A stretch of DNA of 64,000 nucleotides from Bacteroidota bacterium (GCA_024743405.1 JANSWP010000030.1:1-64000); one strand, 5' to 3'. Positions 17,638-27,263 are shown, counted from the stretch's first letter. A program made the numbers and translations. The notes: generated by a model not told the origin, from the letters alone.

Positions 17638-19128
17638 TTATTTTTTGGAAATTTCACTTAGTGATTGCCCAAATTCTCCTTTGAACATTTTAGTAAAATA
17701 GGCAGGGCTTGAGAAACCTACTTCGAATGCAATTTTCGAAACATTTATGTTGGTAGTTTCTAATAATTATCTAGCTTTTTCCAATCGGATAGAGCGAATG
17801 AAATGAGTGGTCGACTTGCCAGTCAATACTTTTAGTTTTCGAATTAGTGGGGTGCGACTTATGGCTGCTTTTCGATAAAGATCAGGTAAACCAAAATGTT
17901 CATCTGACAGGTTTTCTTCCACAATTTCGATTATTTTCTGTAGGAAAATATCCTCTTTTGTTGGTATATTTACTGATTTGATTGTCAATAATTTAACAAA
18001 GGATTCATAGTGATTTTGCAACCGTTTTCGCAATTGAACCAACTTTTCCATTCTGACCAATAATTCTTCTTTATTAAAAGGTTTAGCCAAATAAGCATCC
18101 GCCCCTTTTGTCAATCCTTCCATTTTGGCATTATGGTCAGATTTTGCAGTTAATAGGATAATGGGGATATGACTCGTTCGTTCGTCCTCCTTTAAGACCT
18201 GACAAAATTCAAAACCATATTTTTCAGGCATCATGACATCACTAACAATCAAACCTGGAATCAATTCAATGGCTTTTTCGATGCCATTTTTTCCATTTAA
18301 TGCTGTAATAATTTCGTATTCGCCATTTAAAAAAGAGGTCAAATAAGTGATCACATCTTTATTATCCTCTATAAGTAAAACTAACGGTCGTTGCCTTTGA
18401 GGCAAATTTGAAGGGTATTGAGTTGCTTCTTTTTCAAATTGAATGGTTTCCGAAATTAAGGACGGTATTTGGAGATTTTCTTTCGCTACCTCCTTTACTA
18501 AATGTCTAATGGGTAATAAAATGGCAAATTTTGTCCCCTGCCCAAATTGGATTTCTACCGTTATTTCGCCATCCAACAATTTAACTAATTCTTCCAACTT
18601 TTGGGTGGGTGTTCCCGTGATGCCAAGACCAACATTGCCACCACCTTGAGCGATGACCACAGGACTAATAGAAAACCTGTTCAGGTGTAACGCAGTATTT
18701 GTCGTCTCAATATTCCCATTGCTTGGTTTGATGGTAAGGTCACTATTGTTTATCTCCGCCCTAATATGGAAAACAGGGGAATTGTCAACTACATGAAGTT
18801 TGGAAGTAGGAGAATCCGTACCAATACCTAATTTGCCGAGTAAGTGTGATTTTTCACCGTTAGAGTGTAACTGAACATTGATTTCATTGAGCGAATTCCT
18901 AAGTTGGAAAAGTTTATCATCCAATGCTTCAAACCGAATGGCGCTACCAAAATAACGGATGCGAAGTGCATTGCCTCCAGGTCTGACTATTTCAGTACCA
19001 TCGGGCGTACCAGGTGATTCTAGGAATTCAATTGCTTCATTGGGGTTCAGTTCGATTTGTGCTATGCAGGAAGGGATAAAAAGAATGTAAAAAAGAAAAG
19101 AAGAAAGTAGAGTGAAAAACATTCTCAT
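17638..19128 (-). pseudogene. Chimeric pseudogene: fibre-like secreted N-terminus fused to hybrid sensor kinase / AraC regulator
   Basis: Residues 1-23 are a signal peptide and about 24-175 resemble tail-fibre-like secreted proteins (LGKLGIGTDSPTSKLHVVD). Near residue 176 the sequence switches to the last part of a histidine-kinase ATPase domain (ELVKLLDGEITVE, GQGTKFAILLP), with no HisKA domain and no N box. A receiver domain follows (phosphoacceptor context LIVSDVMMPEKYG), then an AraC-type HTH domain. A TAA at 17767-17769 ends the frame after RLEKAR, but the same frame then continues LLETTNINVSKIAFEVGFSS with the rest of the second HTH to 17638. The gene looks like a deletion fusion joined at a short similarity (KLEELVKLL) and later hit by a GAA-to-TAA type change. 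Confidence 0.85.
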
Positions 19129-19224
19129 GGCTAAAATTTTTGTGAGTTAATAAATGTGTTTGTCGCTCACAAAATTGAAGGGAAAGCAAAGTTTTCACTT
19201 GCACAAATGGTGCAAATCCTATAA

Positions 19225-19935
19225 CTAATATTGTATTCCGCGCAAAAAATCAACTCCCGTCACATACTTCGAACTCTTATCCAATCGCATCGGGAATAAT
19301 TTAGAAATGCCGTTTGCAGATCTGTCATAATCCAAACCGTATTTTAATTCGAGGATAAAATCATTCTTTAAGGAGTGTTTTTCAAGGAAGGAATTATTGA
19401 AATTTCCAATTCGGTAAAAGTCTAATTTTTCATCAAACGTCAAACGAAAAATTTTATTTAAAGAGAGAAAATAAGTTCTTTCATAAGCATTTAAAAGCGC
19501 AAGGTTCAGATTTTGTAGAGACGCTAAAATGGGTTTTGGCAAATTAGACTGAAAAAATATTTCCCATAAAGCTGCTTTTGTAAACCCTTTTTCAAATTCA
19601 AAATTAACCAATGGGAAAGTCCATTTATCTCCAACTAACCCTTTCTTGATCTTAAACTCCAATTTCGGTTTCTCCACCTTTCCAAAGGTATCTCCATACC
19701 ACCGAATTCGGACTTTTTTACGGTCAGCAATCCCTTTCTGATTATCAAAGTAATACTGTAGTTCTGGTGTGTCGAGATAAATATTATTGATTTGGCGCGG
19801 TTCAAATATTTCTCTAAAAAAAGCAGGGTGTCTTTTGATATAAAGGAGGGGTTCCTGCCTAGCAGCAGCAGAAAGTGTGAATTTTCGTTCATACCGAAAA
19901 TTGTTTTCGATTGATATTTTTTCGATTAATTCCAA
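19225..19935 (-). CDS. VTC-domain protein (polyphosphate polymerase domain)
   Basis: The 236-residue sequence matches the VTC catalytic tunnel domain known from yeast Vtc4 polyphosphate polymerase and its bacterial relatives. It has an early RYERKF strand, NNIYLDTPELQYYFDN, the basic strand RKKVRIRWYG, LEFKIKKG, and a C-terminal FPMRLDKSSKYVTGVD. Alternating K/R/E residues on these strands line the NTP/polyphosphate tunnel in the family. It follows the CotH-like and DUF4956 genes, a grouping found in many bacteria. The only start that keeps the domain intact is TTG at 19935; a TACCTTTG promoter-like word overlaps it, so the exact start is uncertain. Polyphosphate synthesis is inferred. Confidence 0.8.
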   Translation of the reverse strand: MELIEKISIENNFRYERKFTLSAAARQEPLLYIKRHPAFFREIFEPRQINNIYLDTPELQYYFDNQKGIADRKKVRIRWYGDTFGKVEKPKLEFKIKKGLVGDKWTFPLVNFEFEKGFTKAALWEIFFQSNLPKPILASLQNLNLALLNAYERTYFLSLNKIFRLTFDEKLDFYRIGNFNNSFLEKHSLKNDFILELKYGLDYDRSANGISKLFPMRLDKSSKYVTGVDFLRGIQY

Positions 19936-20012
19936 AGGTAATTTTATACTTTTTTAAATGATGTGGTGCATAAGTTTCAAACCTAATTTCTTGGTCTATG
20001 CCTCCGCTCACC

Positions 20013-20071
20013 CTTTAATTCCCTAAAGGGATTCAGCCCCACTGGGGAAGGTACCTTTTAGGGAATTAAAG
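20013..20071. repeat. Compound palindrome between cotH-like and VTC genes
   Basis: CTTTAATTCCCTAAA...GG (20013-20029) is inverted at 20054-20071 with one extra base. Inside are a smaller CCCC-ACT-GGGG-like hairpin and a self-complementary CCCTTTA/TAAAGGG stem. It could fold as a strong hairpin in the operon mRNA, or be a small interspersed palindromic repeat. Confidence 0.7.
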
Positions 20072-20151
20072 AATGAGGAGAGATTTTACTTTTCTAGGAA
20101 ATTTGTCCAAGAACCAATTCTTTTTATGGAAAAGGATTTCAAAGTCCGTGA

Positions 20152-23100
20152 TCAATTACTAGCCTTCCCAAACTCCGCCCCATACATTCGTTCAATGACT
20201 CCCGTCGTAGTTGGCACAAATTCCCCATTTAATTTTAAAGAAGAATTAATTTCGATCAAAAAGTCTTCCACATTAGCCTCCATTTTCACACCGATTGCGA
20301 TGATATTCGAAGATCCAAATTCAGATTTCTTTTGAAAGGCAGTAAAGCCCAATTTATTGTTCCTTAAAAAAACATTTTCGAGTGTCATTTCGGATTTATC
20401 CTTTCCCGCAATTGCCACTTCACTATCCACTATTTCAATATTTTGAACGGTTATTTGACTGTCTTCTCCCCCACTCAACCCCTTATCACTTGCTCGAATA
20501 ATTTTTACATTTTTGACTATAATATCGGAACCTGAAACATCAATTCCGTCATTGCCCAAATCCATAAAAGTACAGTTTTGAATAATTCCTTCTACAAAGT
20601 CCCCATCAAAGGCATCAGATTGTGTTTCACTAAATACTACATTGTTCATTTCAAAATAAGAACGAATGATATTCAAGGCATCTTCCGAGCGACTTTTTTT
20701 GATGATGGTATTTGAAAGTTTCACTGGGGAATTATAAAAATTAACGCCCCCACTTACGGACCAGCCTGGACTAGCAGGAAATCTCAAATTTTCAAAAACA
20801 CAATGATTGATATAAGAAGTGTCACCCGCTTCGAGTACAAAAAGTCCTGAACCAGAGCCAGTATCAGAAACAAATTCAACTGGATTTTCGGCAGTTCCGT
20901 CAAAATGGACTGGAGATTTGGAAATGACTTGGGCTTTAAAATTACTAATATTCAATTTGGTACCACCTACCATTTTAAAAGTGTATCCTGATGGAATTCG
21001 CAACTCTTCCTTTAAACGCCAAATACCTGGTTTACAGGATATTATTTTATTTTCCTCATCGACCTCAATGAAATCAAAATCTCTAAAATTGGCAGATTTC
21101 GAGTACGGATGTGTCCCCTTAAATGCCTCCTTTCGAGCTGACCAGGGTCGGATTTTTTCAGTTTGCATTCTTGATGTTCCGACCGCCTGATAGACTACAT
21201 TAATTTTTTCAAGATCCTTCTGAACATTAAAATCAGCGCGTTTCATCTTCTTACTTACAAATAGCTTTTTGAAATTTTTGTCTAAAACAAAAGTCACCTT
21301 CCTTCTTTCGCCTGGCGAAATAATAGTCTCCAATTCGGGCGAAGCAAAAGAGCGATTATTCTTATCTTTTAAAGATATAACCTCACTAGGGAATCGTCCA
21401 AAATGCTCAATAATCACCTCCAAACTAGTCCCCTCTAGTTTTTCAAAAAAGATATTCATACAGTGCGATGGAAACAAGGCATTTCGAATATTAGACTGAT
21501 TGATCCGCACTACTTGATCATCAAAATTATAATAAGAGTAGGCTCTTTTCAATTGTAATAATCGCTCTTTTAATCCAGGAATATTCATGATTTTTTGAAG
21601 CGAATACTCCTCCGAAATCATTTTTTCAAGCTCGTTGCCTAGCAGTTTTAGATACTCAAAATCTTTTTCAGCTCCGAAATACATAGGCATCCAATAACTA
21701 CGTTGCCAAGCATTGGCATCAAAACCAATTGGTTCTAATTTTCCATTAATTGGATTATAATAAAGGCGACCATTGTGCATATTTAAGGCATGGCTTCCGC
21801 CCACAAAGGCACAAATCGCATTGAACTTGGCAAGCCTTTCAAGGTCAAATATCTCGCTTGGAGGCAACTCCTTTTTTAAATAGCCTTGTAACAAATCTCG
21901 GGCGACTAAAAACTGTCGACTAAAATTCGAATCCCGCATGATTTTACCCTCAGAAAACGGAACAACGGGCAAATCACCTTCCTTCATAAATATTTTACTA
22001 GGAACCTCCAAAAGGTGCATTTGATCATTCAAAAAATTAACTCGTTCTTCCCAAAGAGCGCTTTCATCAATCTTTAAAATCACTCCTTCTCGTCGTTTTT
22101 GGCGTTCCAATAAATACTTATCAAAACCTTCTTCTATAGCATATAATCCCCAATCCATACTTTCTGAAGTCAAATCATCTTGTACGGTCATTTGAACATT
22201 CAAAAAGTCATATTGTAAGTTTAAAACATCCTCTTTTTTCAATAATTCATGGAAGATCCATTCTCCTAAATAATTTCGTGCTTTGGGATGATGCAGTGAA
22301 AATTTTCGCATGCCCAAAAGCGTTTCCTCTCCCTCCATAATAATGCGAAAGGACCATTTATTATCACTCAAATGATCTGTCCAATCGCCTTTCAACCTAA
22401 GTTTAACATCATGATATACTCCTTTATATTTCACCTTAGCTTTTACCAAATCATCCGCAGAGGTCAATAAAACGGTTTGCTTTATTGCCGCTTTTCTTTT
22501 TTCATCCATTTTCCGATAACCATCTCGATTTAGAATGATTTCGATTTGGTTTTCAACCTGATAAAACTGATTGATTAAAGTACCGGTAATCTTTGGATCT
22601 TCATATTTGTAAAAATCAAAATTGTAATGATAAATATCTCGATTGGACTCATTGAAAACAAAGAGATTTAGCCCTCTATATTGTTGATTAATCAGTTTAT
22701 CATAAATTTTAAGCTTACTAAAGTTGCCCGCTTTATTACCGCCACTACACACCTCAATTGCTCCATTTTTATAGGAAAGAGAATCTGTACCGGAGCGTTC
22801 CTCTTTCAAGAATTCGCCATTTTTGTAATGACCAATATAAGAGTCTCGAAATTCAATTTTAGAAAATTCTTTCGCCCCCATCTTTCCTAATGTATCCCTC
22901 AGATTTGCCGATAATTTAGTCGCTGCGTCGTCTTTTACACTCCAAAAAATATCATAATTATCAAATGCCTCCAACACTCCCAAAAGTGACATTTCCGTAA
23001 TTAATTTCTGAGTAATGGAATCTGGAGTTGGATGCAAATTTTCTGTTGATATAGGTGTTACCCATTCATTTTTCTTTCCCAAAAAAAGTTGGTTCCCCAA

Positions 23101-23178
23101 CAAAAACAGACCCAATACCACCGCTATGATGAGGATATATTTAAGATGAAAACTTTGATTGGGTTGTTTTATTTTCAT
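20152..23178 (-). CDS. CotH-like kinase-fold protein with C-terminal beta-helix
   Basis: A 1008-residue membrane-anchored protein. One N-terminal membrane segment (about 14-30) is followed by an extracytoplasmic region. Residues about 240-560 match the CotH family (LRLKGDWTDHL, KWSFRI, LGMRKFSLHHPKARN, a kinase-like acidic segment PIGFDANAW); CotH proteins have an atypical protein-kinase fold. From about 740 to 960 there are short repeated strands (VKNVKIIRASDKGLSGG, ENVFLRNNKLGF) typical of a right-handed beta-helix, as in polysaccharide-binding proteins. It lies between DUF4956 and the VTC-domain gene. A role at the cell surface is likely but the substrate is unknown. Confidence 0.8.
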   Translation of the reverse strand: MKIKQPNQSFHLKYILIIAVVLGLFLLGNQLFLGKKNEWVTPISTENLHPTPDSITQKLITEMSLLGVLEAFDNYDIFWSVKDDAATKLSANLRDTLGKMGAKEFSKIEFRDSYIGHYKNGEFLKEERSGTDSLSYKNGAIEVCSGGNKAGNFSKLKIYDKLINQQYRGLNLFVFNESNRDIYHYNFDFYKYEDPKITGTLINQFYQVENQIEIILNRDGYRKMDEKRKAAIKQTVLLTSADDLVKAKVKYKGVYHDVKLRLKGDWTDHLSDNKWSFRIIMEGEETLLGMRKFSLHHPKARNYLGEWIFHELLKKEDVLNLQYDFLNVQMTVQDDLTSESMDWGLYAIEEGFDKYLLERQKRREGVILKIDESALWEERVNFLNDQMHLLEVPSKIFMKEGDLPVVPFSEGKIMRDSNFSRQFLVARDLLQGYLKKELPPSEIFDLERLAKFNAICAFVGGSHALNMHNGRLYYNPINGKLEPIGFDANAWQRSYWMPMYFGAEKDFEYLKLLGNELEKMISEEYSLQKIMNIPGLKERLLQLKRAYSYYNFDDQVVRINQSNIRNALFPSHCMNIFFEKLEGTSLEVIIEHFGRFPSEVISLKDKNNRSFASPELETIISPGERRKVTFVLDKNFKKLFVSKKMKRADFNVQKDLEKINVVYQAVGTSRMQTEKIRPWSARKEAFKGTHPYSKSANFRDFDFIEVDEENKIISCKPGIWRLKEELRIPSGYTFKMVGGTKLNISNFKAQVISKSPVHFDGTAENPVEFVSDTGSGSGLFVLEAGDTSYINHCVFENLRFPASPGWSVSGGVNFYNSPVKLSNTIIKKSRSEDALNIIRSYFEMNNVVFSETQSDAFDGDFVEGIIQNCTFMDLGNDGIDVSGSDIIVKNVKIIRASDKGLSGGEDSQITVQNIEIVDSEVAIAGKDKSEMTLENVFLRNNKLGFTAFQKKSEFGSSNIIAIGVKMEANVEDFLIEINSSLKLNGEFVPTTTGVIERMYGAEFGKASN

Positions 23179-23219
23179 TGTTTATTGTTATCGGTGTCAG
23201 TTGTGGGTTTTCGGTTAGG

Positions 23220-23408
23220 TTAGGTTCGCCAATTATTTTCAACATACTCGATAAATTTGAAAATTCTCCCTCCTAATTTATCGTAGTCTGTTTTTAACGG
23301 TGTTGATTCAAGCGTCAAATTTGAATATAAGACTTCAAGATCATAACAAGATTTTGAGGTTGACATCGTATATAATTTTGACTGATTTCTTTTTAAACAC
23401 CTACCCAA
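23220..23408 (-). pseudogene. Truncated four-helix bundle protein relic
   Basis: A 62-codon frame whose second half (KSCYDLEV... DYDKLGGRIFKFIEYVENNW) resembles the C-terminal half of four-helix bundle (IVP-like) proteins, which often end in a YDKL...FIxYVENNW-type segment. The N-terminal helices, including the IAEG motif seen in the intact paralogue at 9582-9968, are absent. It lies 13 nt after the DUF4956 stop, in the cotH-like upstream gap. Most likely the relic of a former insertion of this gene type. Confidence 0.6.
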
Positions 23409-23421
23409 AACTGACCATAGT

Positions 23422-24096
23422 TTAAACCATTTCTAGGAAACTAAATTTCACTTCCGGGTAAGCTTTTTGCAATTCATCCTTTGCGGTTGTGAGTGCATTA
23501 AAATTTTTGAATCCGATAGCAAAAGCCACTTCAGAAGTTTCGGAGGCTTCATCCAATCGACGAAGCTCAAGCTGTGTTGCGCTTTTTTCTAAAATAGCGA
23601 TGACCTTATTTAATTCCTCTCCTGTTTTTGGACTTGAAAATTGAATGATTAAGTTTTGGGCGATGTCTTTATTTTGACTCCGATTCATCATAAACGCAAC
23701 CAGAAACAAGACGGTTGTACCGATGAGTGTTGCCCAAATTTGACCCGCGCCAATCCCCAAACCAATTGCAATAGACATGAAAAAATAGGCTAATTCTTCA
23801 GGTTCCTTGATGGCTGTTCTAAAACGTACAATGGAAAGAGCCCCTACCAAACCAAGCGATAAAGCCAAAGAAGATTTGACAATCGATATGATAATCATGG
23901 TAGTCAAACTCACCAAAACCAAGGTCTTTGCCAATGCACGACGATTAGACAAAGAAGTACCAAATCGCACATAAATCCAACCTAAACTCAAGGCTAAAAA
24001 AGTAGTTGTCAACAGGTGTAAAATGAATTGAGGAACCGCTAGCCCCTGGCTTTCCGCATTAAAAAATTGGGTAAGAAAATCAAGTTCGTTGTTCAT
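23422..24096 (-). CDS. DUF4956 membrane protein
   Basis: The 224-residue protein has three or four membrane segments in the first 140 residues, containing GALSIVRFRTAIKEPEELAYFF, the hallmark of DUF4956, followed by a soluble alpha/beta C-terminal domain of about 85 residues. DUF4956 genes regularly neighbour VTC-domain and CotH genes, as here; the molecular function is unknown. It is first in a probable minus-strand operon starting at the promoter at 24137-24144. Confidence 0.88.
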   Translation of the reverse strand: MNNELDFLTQFFNAESQGLAVPQFILHLLTTTFLALSLGWIYVRFGTSLSNRRALAKTLVLVSLTTMIIISIVKSSLALSLGLVGALSIVRFRTAIKEPEELAYFFMSIAIGLGIGAGQIWATLIGTTVLFLVAFMMNRSQNKDIAQNLIIQFSSPKTGEELNKVIAILEKSATQLELRRLDEASETSEVAFAIGFKNFNALTTAKDELQKAYPEVKFSFLEMV

Positions 24097-24136
24097 ATAT
24101 CTTGTCTGAAATTGTCGCTAATTATGATTTAAGGCG

Positions 24137-24144
24137 CAAAGGTA
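24137..24144 (-). promoter_or_regulatory. Probable promoter of the DUF4956-cotH-VTC operon
   Basis: The minus strand reads TACCTTTG, a full match to TAnnTTTG, about 41 nt upstream of the DUF4956 start in the divergent intergenic region. Confidence 0.6.
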
Positions 24145-24213
24145 AAATTCCAGATGTAATTTTTTTGCCAGTTTACTACTAGTTTAACTATTTTCGTTCT
24201 TTAAAACCATTTT

Positions 24214-25431
24214 ATGAAATTAAAACTCATTCTCTCTCTAATTTGCTATAGTACGCTACAAATGGCCATTGGTCAATCTCCTAAGCTTACCAATACCCTC
24301 ACAGAAATCTACCGCGCTGACGAAACAAAATGGGAAGGAAGCCGAAGGGAATTCTTTGAATATGACGGTGATTTGTTGACTAATTACACTTATCAAATCA
24401 AATATGCTTTACCGAATAAATTCGTAAACAGTAGAGCTTTCGAATACAAATATGACGACAATGACAATTTGATTTTGAAGTTAGAATATAGTTATACTTC
24501 AGCAGAGGCTCAAGTTCAAAACTTTTATTGGGACGAATATTTTTATGATTCAAATGGCTGTTTGATTGGCCTAAAAGACAGCGTTAGCAGTATTCATGGC
24601 GTTTACACGCAGCGATTTTTTGAATATATAACTGATGAAAATTGCAATATCGTAGAGGAACTAGTAACTACGCTTGAACCCAATGGACAACAGAATATTT
24701 ATAAAAAGGTAAATGTTTATAACGATCAAAATCTGCTAGTGTTAGATACTTCCTTTCGGATTTACAATGATAAATGGATAGTATCAGAAATATATGATTA
24801 TGAGTATGATACAGCCGAAAGATTGATTGAAAAACGCAGAGAATATTATGGCACTAGCTTTATCAACATTGAATATGAACAATGGGAATATGATGAAAAT
24901 GGAGCATTAATCCTCTACATTCGTTGGCGAGAAAAACCTTCCAATCCATTTCAAATCATCTATAAGGATAGTATTATCGTCGAATATGATGACCAGAACA
25001 GAGTCATTAATAAAAAGGAAATCAATACTCGATTTCAAGATACAAGCCCAGCAAAATACTACACATACGACTATTATTGTCAAGATATTTTGAAGCAATC
25101 AAGTGAAGATGATTTGCCTCGAATTTATCGGACTTTTTATGAATATGAAACGGGATTTGATGATCAATGTGCAGAAAACATTGAGGATGAATCGATTATC
25201 ATCCAACCAAATCCGAGCGATGGCAAAATCATTTTGATGAGTGATTGGTTAGGAGCAGAAAGTGCGCTTATTCGAGTTTTTGATACCTCTGGTAAAGAGC
25301 ATTTTCAAAAAAGCGTTCACGAATTAAAAAATACCATTTCGTTGGATTTATCTTTTCTGAAGAGAGGATTATATGTAATTTCTATACAAACAGGAAGTAG
25401 GGTTCGATCAGAAAAGGTGAGTATTTTTTAG
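24214..25431 (+). CDS. Secreted YD-repeat-like protein with T9SS sorting domain
   Basis: A 405-residue secreted protein. Residues 1-20 form a signal peptide (LILSLICYSTLQMAIGQ). The body is made of repeated aromatic/acidic units resembling RHS/YD repeats (FEYDGDLLTNYTY, EYDTAERLIEK, EYDDQNRVINKK). The last ~75 residues form a type A T9SS C-terminal domain starting IIQPNPSDGKIIL and ending GLYVISIQTG...VRSEKVSIF. It is therefore probably exported through the outer membrane and surface-attached or released. No catalytic motif was seen; function unknown. Confidence 0.85.
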   Translation: MKLKLILSLICYSTLQMAIGQSPKLTNTLTEIYRADETKWEGSRREFFEYDGDLLTNYTYQIKYALPNKFVNSRAFEYKYDDNDNLILKLEYSYTSAEAQVQNFYWDEYFYDSNGCLIGLKDSVSSIHGVYTQRFFEYITDENCNIVEELVTTLEPNGQQNIYKKVNVYNDQNLLVLDTSFRIYNDKWIVSEIYDYEYDTAERLIEKRREYYGTSFINIEYEQWEYDENGALILYIRWREKPSNPFQIIYKDSIIVEYDDQNRVINKKEINTRFQDTSPAKYYTYDYYCQDILKQSSEDDLPRIYRTFYEYETGFDDQCAENIEDESIIIQPNPSDGKIILMSDWLGAESALIRVFDTSGKEHFQKSVHELKNTISLDLSFLKRGLYVISIQTGSRVRSEKVSIF

Positions 25432-25502
25432 ATCCTCCCTTAATTTGATGATTTGAATTCATCAGACAAAGATGCAGGCTTTTTTTAAAAAAACTATGGA
25501 AT

Positions 25503-26450
25503 TTAGAATAACTCAGATAAAACTTTAAAACGCCACGTCAATGCTGCTGTCATTTCATCATGCTCAAAAACGAGTGCTTCACTGCCAGCCTCAAAAGTAT
25601 TAATCCCTGAAGCCAGAAACCAAATGCCATCCGAAGTCAGATATTCGAAAGATTTGACCTGAAAACCGATATCTCCACCTAAGCAGATGACTTCAATACC
25701 GTTTTCTTTGGCTTCCAATAATTTAGGATAAACGGCTTCGTAAAAGTTATTAGGATTAGTACAATAACCACAGCTACCCGCCTGACCGTTGGCTACCTCT
25801 CCTATTTGCGACTCTAATTCAGGATGACCCGGCATCCACATTAATTTATGATGCAATAGAACAAGATATTTTGTTTCAGAAAGCGTATCTATAACCGAGT
25901 TTATTAGTTGCACTTGAGGAGTCGTCATATTAGACGAACTTTCTTGAGTATCCAACACAATAAAGGTGATATTCTTCCAAGAATGTGAATAGAATAAAGG
26001 CCGATTTGTAAAATCTGGAATTAATGCTGGATTAGCATAATCATGATTGCCGAGTGCCCAAAGCGTATTTTGGTTCCCTATATCATAGACTTGATCCAAC
26101 CAATTTAAAACCGCCGAATCTTGAGAAGACTCAACAGACAAATCACCTCCCAAGAGCAACAACTCAAATTGATTAAAATCAATTTGGGCGACTTCCTCAT
26201 CTATTTCGAAATCCGCTCCAGTCCGAGTATGTCCTAGAGATAATATCTTTTTTGGCTCATTTGCAGGAATAGTTGGGGAATCTTTTTTGCAGGAATTTAA
26301 AAGCACTAAGAACAGAACAGGAATGAATTTCAGAAGATATTGAGTAAATATTCCACTCTTGAAAGGGTAGATAAAAAAATTATTCTTGATTTTTATCTTT
26401 TGGTTTCTAGCAGGAAATTTTGATGATTCTATGTAAAGAGGAAGGCTCAA
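25503..26450 (-). CDS. Calcineurin-like metallophosphoesterase family lipoprotein
   Basis: The 315-residue product contains core motifs of the calcineurin-like superfamily: LLLLGGDLS, TLWALGNHDYA and YLVLLHHKLMW. Two motifs are atypical: the usual first DxH is replaced by SLGHTRT, and the final GHxH by CLGGDIGF. A lipobox-like VLFLVLLNSC occurs near residues 43-52, after an unusually long N-terminus. The frame has no ATG before this hydrophobic stretch and appears to start at TTG 26450, overlapping the mannosyltransferase stop by 4 nt. Probably a periplasmic or outer-membrane lipoprotein; substrate and activity are uncertain. Confidence 0.75.
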   Translation of the reverse strand: MSLPLYIESSKFPARNQKIKIKNNFFIYPFKSGIFTQYLLKFIPVLFLVLLNSCKKDSPTIPANEPKKILSLGHTRTGADFEIDEEVAQIDFNQFELLLLGGDLSVESSQDSAVLNWLDQVYDIGNQNTLWALGNHDYANPALIPDFTNRPLFYSHSWKNITFIVLDTQESSSNMTTPQVQLINSVIDTLSETKYLVLLHHKLMWMPGHPELESQIGEVANGQAGSCGYCTNPNNFYEAVYPKLLEAKENGIEVICLGGDIGFQVKSFEYLTSDGIWFLASGINTFEAGSEALVFEHDEMTAALTWRFKVLSELF

Positions 26451-27184
26451 GATTCGCTTTTATAAGTCTTAAAAAAAGATTGAAGTCGCATTTTCAAAAC
26501 ACCAAAAGCAGCTTCTTTAACAATTCCAGAGGACATTTTGGAGGTACCCAAAACGCGTTCGGTGAAAGTAATTGGAATTTCTTTGATTTTGAAGCCTAAT
26601 TGCCAAGCTGCAAATTTCATTTCAACCTGAAAAGCATATCCAATAAATTCAATTTTATTCAAATCGATGGTTTCTAATACTTCCCGACGATATCCGACAA
26701 AACCTGCCGTAGAATCTTTGACTGGCAGCCACGTAAATAATTGAACATAAAAAGAGGCACCTCTAGAAATAAAAATTCGATCCCATGGCCAGTTGACCAA
26801 TTTACCACCAGGGATATATCGAGAACCTACCGCGACATCCGCCCCGCCTGTAGTCAGTGTTTCATGCAATCTACATAAGTCAATCGGGTTGTGTGAAAAG
26901 TCGCAATCCATTTCAAAGATGTAGTCATATCCATGCTCTAAGCCCCAACGGAATCCACGAATATAGGCCGTCCCAAGTCCTAATTTCCCTTCTCTTTCGA
27001 TCAAATAAAGACGATCCGAATATTGCTTTTGTTTTTCTTTTACAATATCAGCAGTTCCATCTGGAGAGCCATCATCTACAATCAAAACATGAAAAGGTAC
27101 TGGTAAAGAAAGTACCGTTTCAATCATATTAGCGATGTTTTCTTTCTCTTTATAGGTTGGTATAATTACTAAATTTTTAGACAA
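26447..27184 (-). CDS. Polyprenol monophosphomannose synthase-like glycosyltransferase
   Basis: GT2-family glycosyltransferase related to dolichol/polyprenol-phosphate mannose synthases. These move a sugar from a nucleotide donor to a polyprenyl phosphate on the cytoplasmic side of the membrane. In 245 residues it shows IIPTYKEKENIANMI at the start, the donor-binding VDDGSPDGT, the catalytic-metal EMDCDFSHNP, and GSRYIPGGKLVNWPW. There is no C-terminal membrane domain, as in the soluble DPM1-like class. It is transcribed from the promoter at 27264-27271 through a 5' leader hairpin and overlaps the phosphoesterase by 4 nt. Confidence 0.93.
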   Translation of the reverse strand: MSKNLVIIPTYKEKENIANMIETVLSLPVPFHVLIVDDGSPDGTADIVKEKQKQYSDRLYLIEREGKLGLGTAYIRGFRWGLEHGYDYIFEMDCDFSHNPIDLCRLHETLTTGGADVAVGSRYIPGGKLVNWPWDRIFISRGASFYVQLFTWLPVKDSTAGFVGYRREVLETIDLNKIEFIGYAFQVEMKFAAWQLGFKIKEIPITFTERVLGTSKMSSGIVKEAAFGVLKMRLQSFFKTYKSES

Positions 27185-27207
27185 AAGGACAGCGATTTTT
27201 GAGTTCT

Positions 27208-27242
27208 GAAATGAGGTTTACGGTTACTATATACCTCATTTC
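27208..27242 (-). other. 5' leader hairpin of the mannosyltransferase operon
   Basis: GAAATGAGGT (27208-27217) pairs with ACCTCATTTC (27233-27242) around a 15-nt loop, inside the inferred untranslated leader and ending about 24 nt before the start codon. It may affect translation or mRNA stability. Confidence 0.5.
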
Positions 27243-27263
27243 TATAGATTAGTTCATAAGGGG

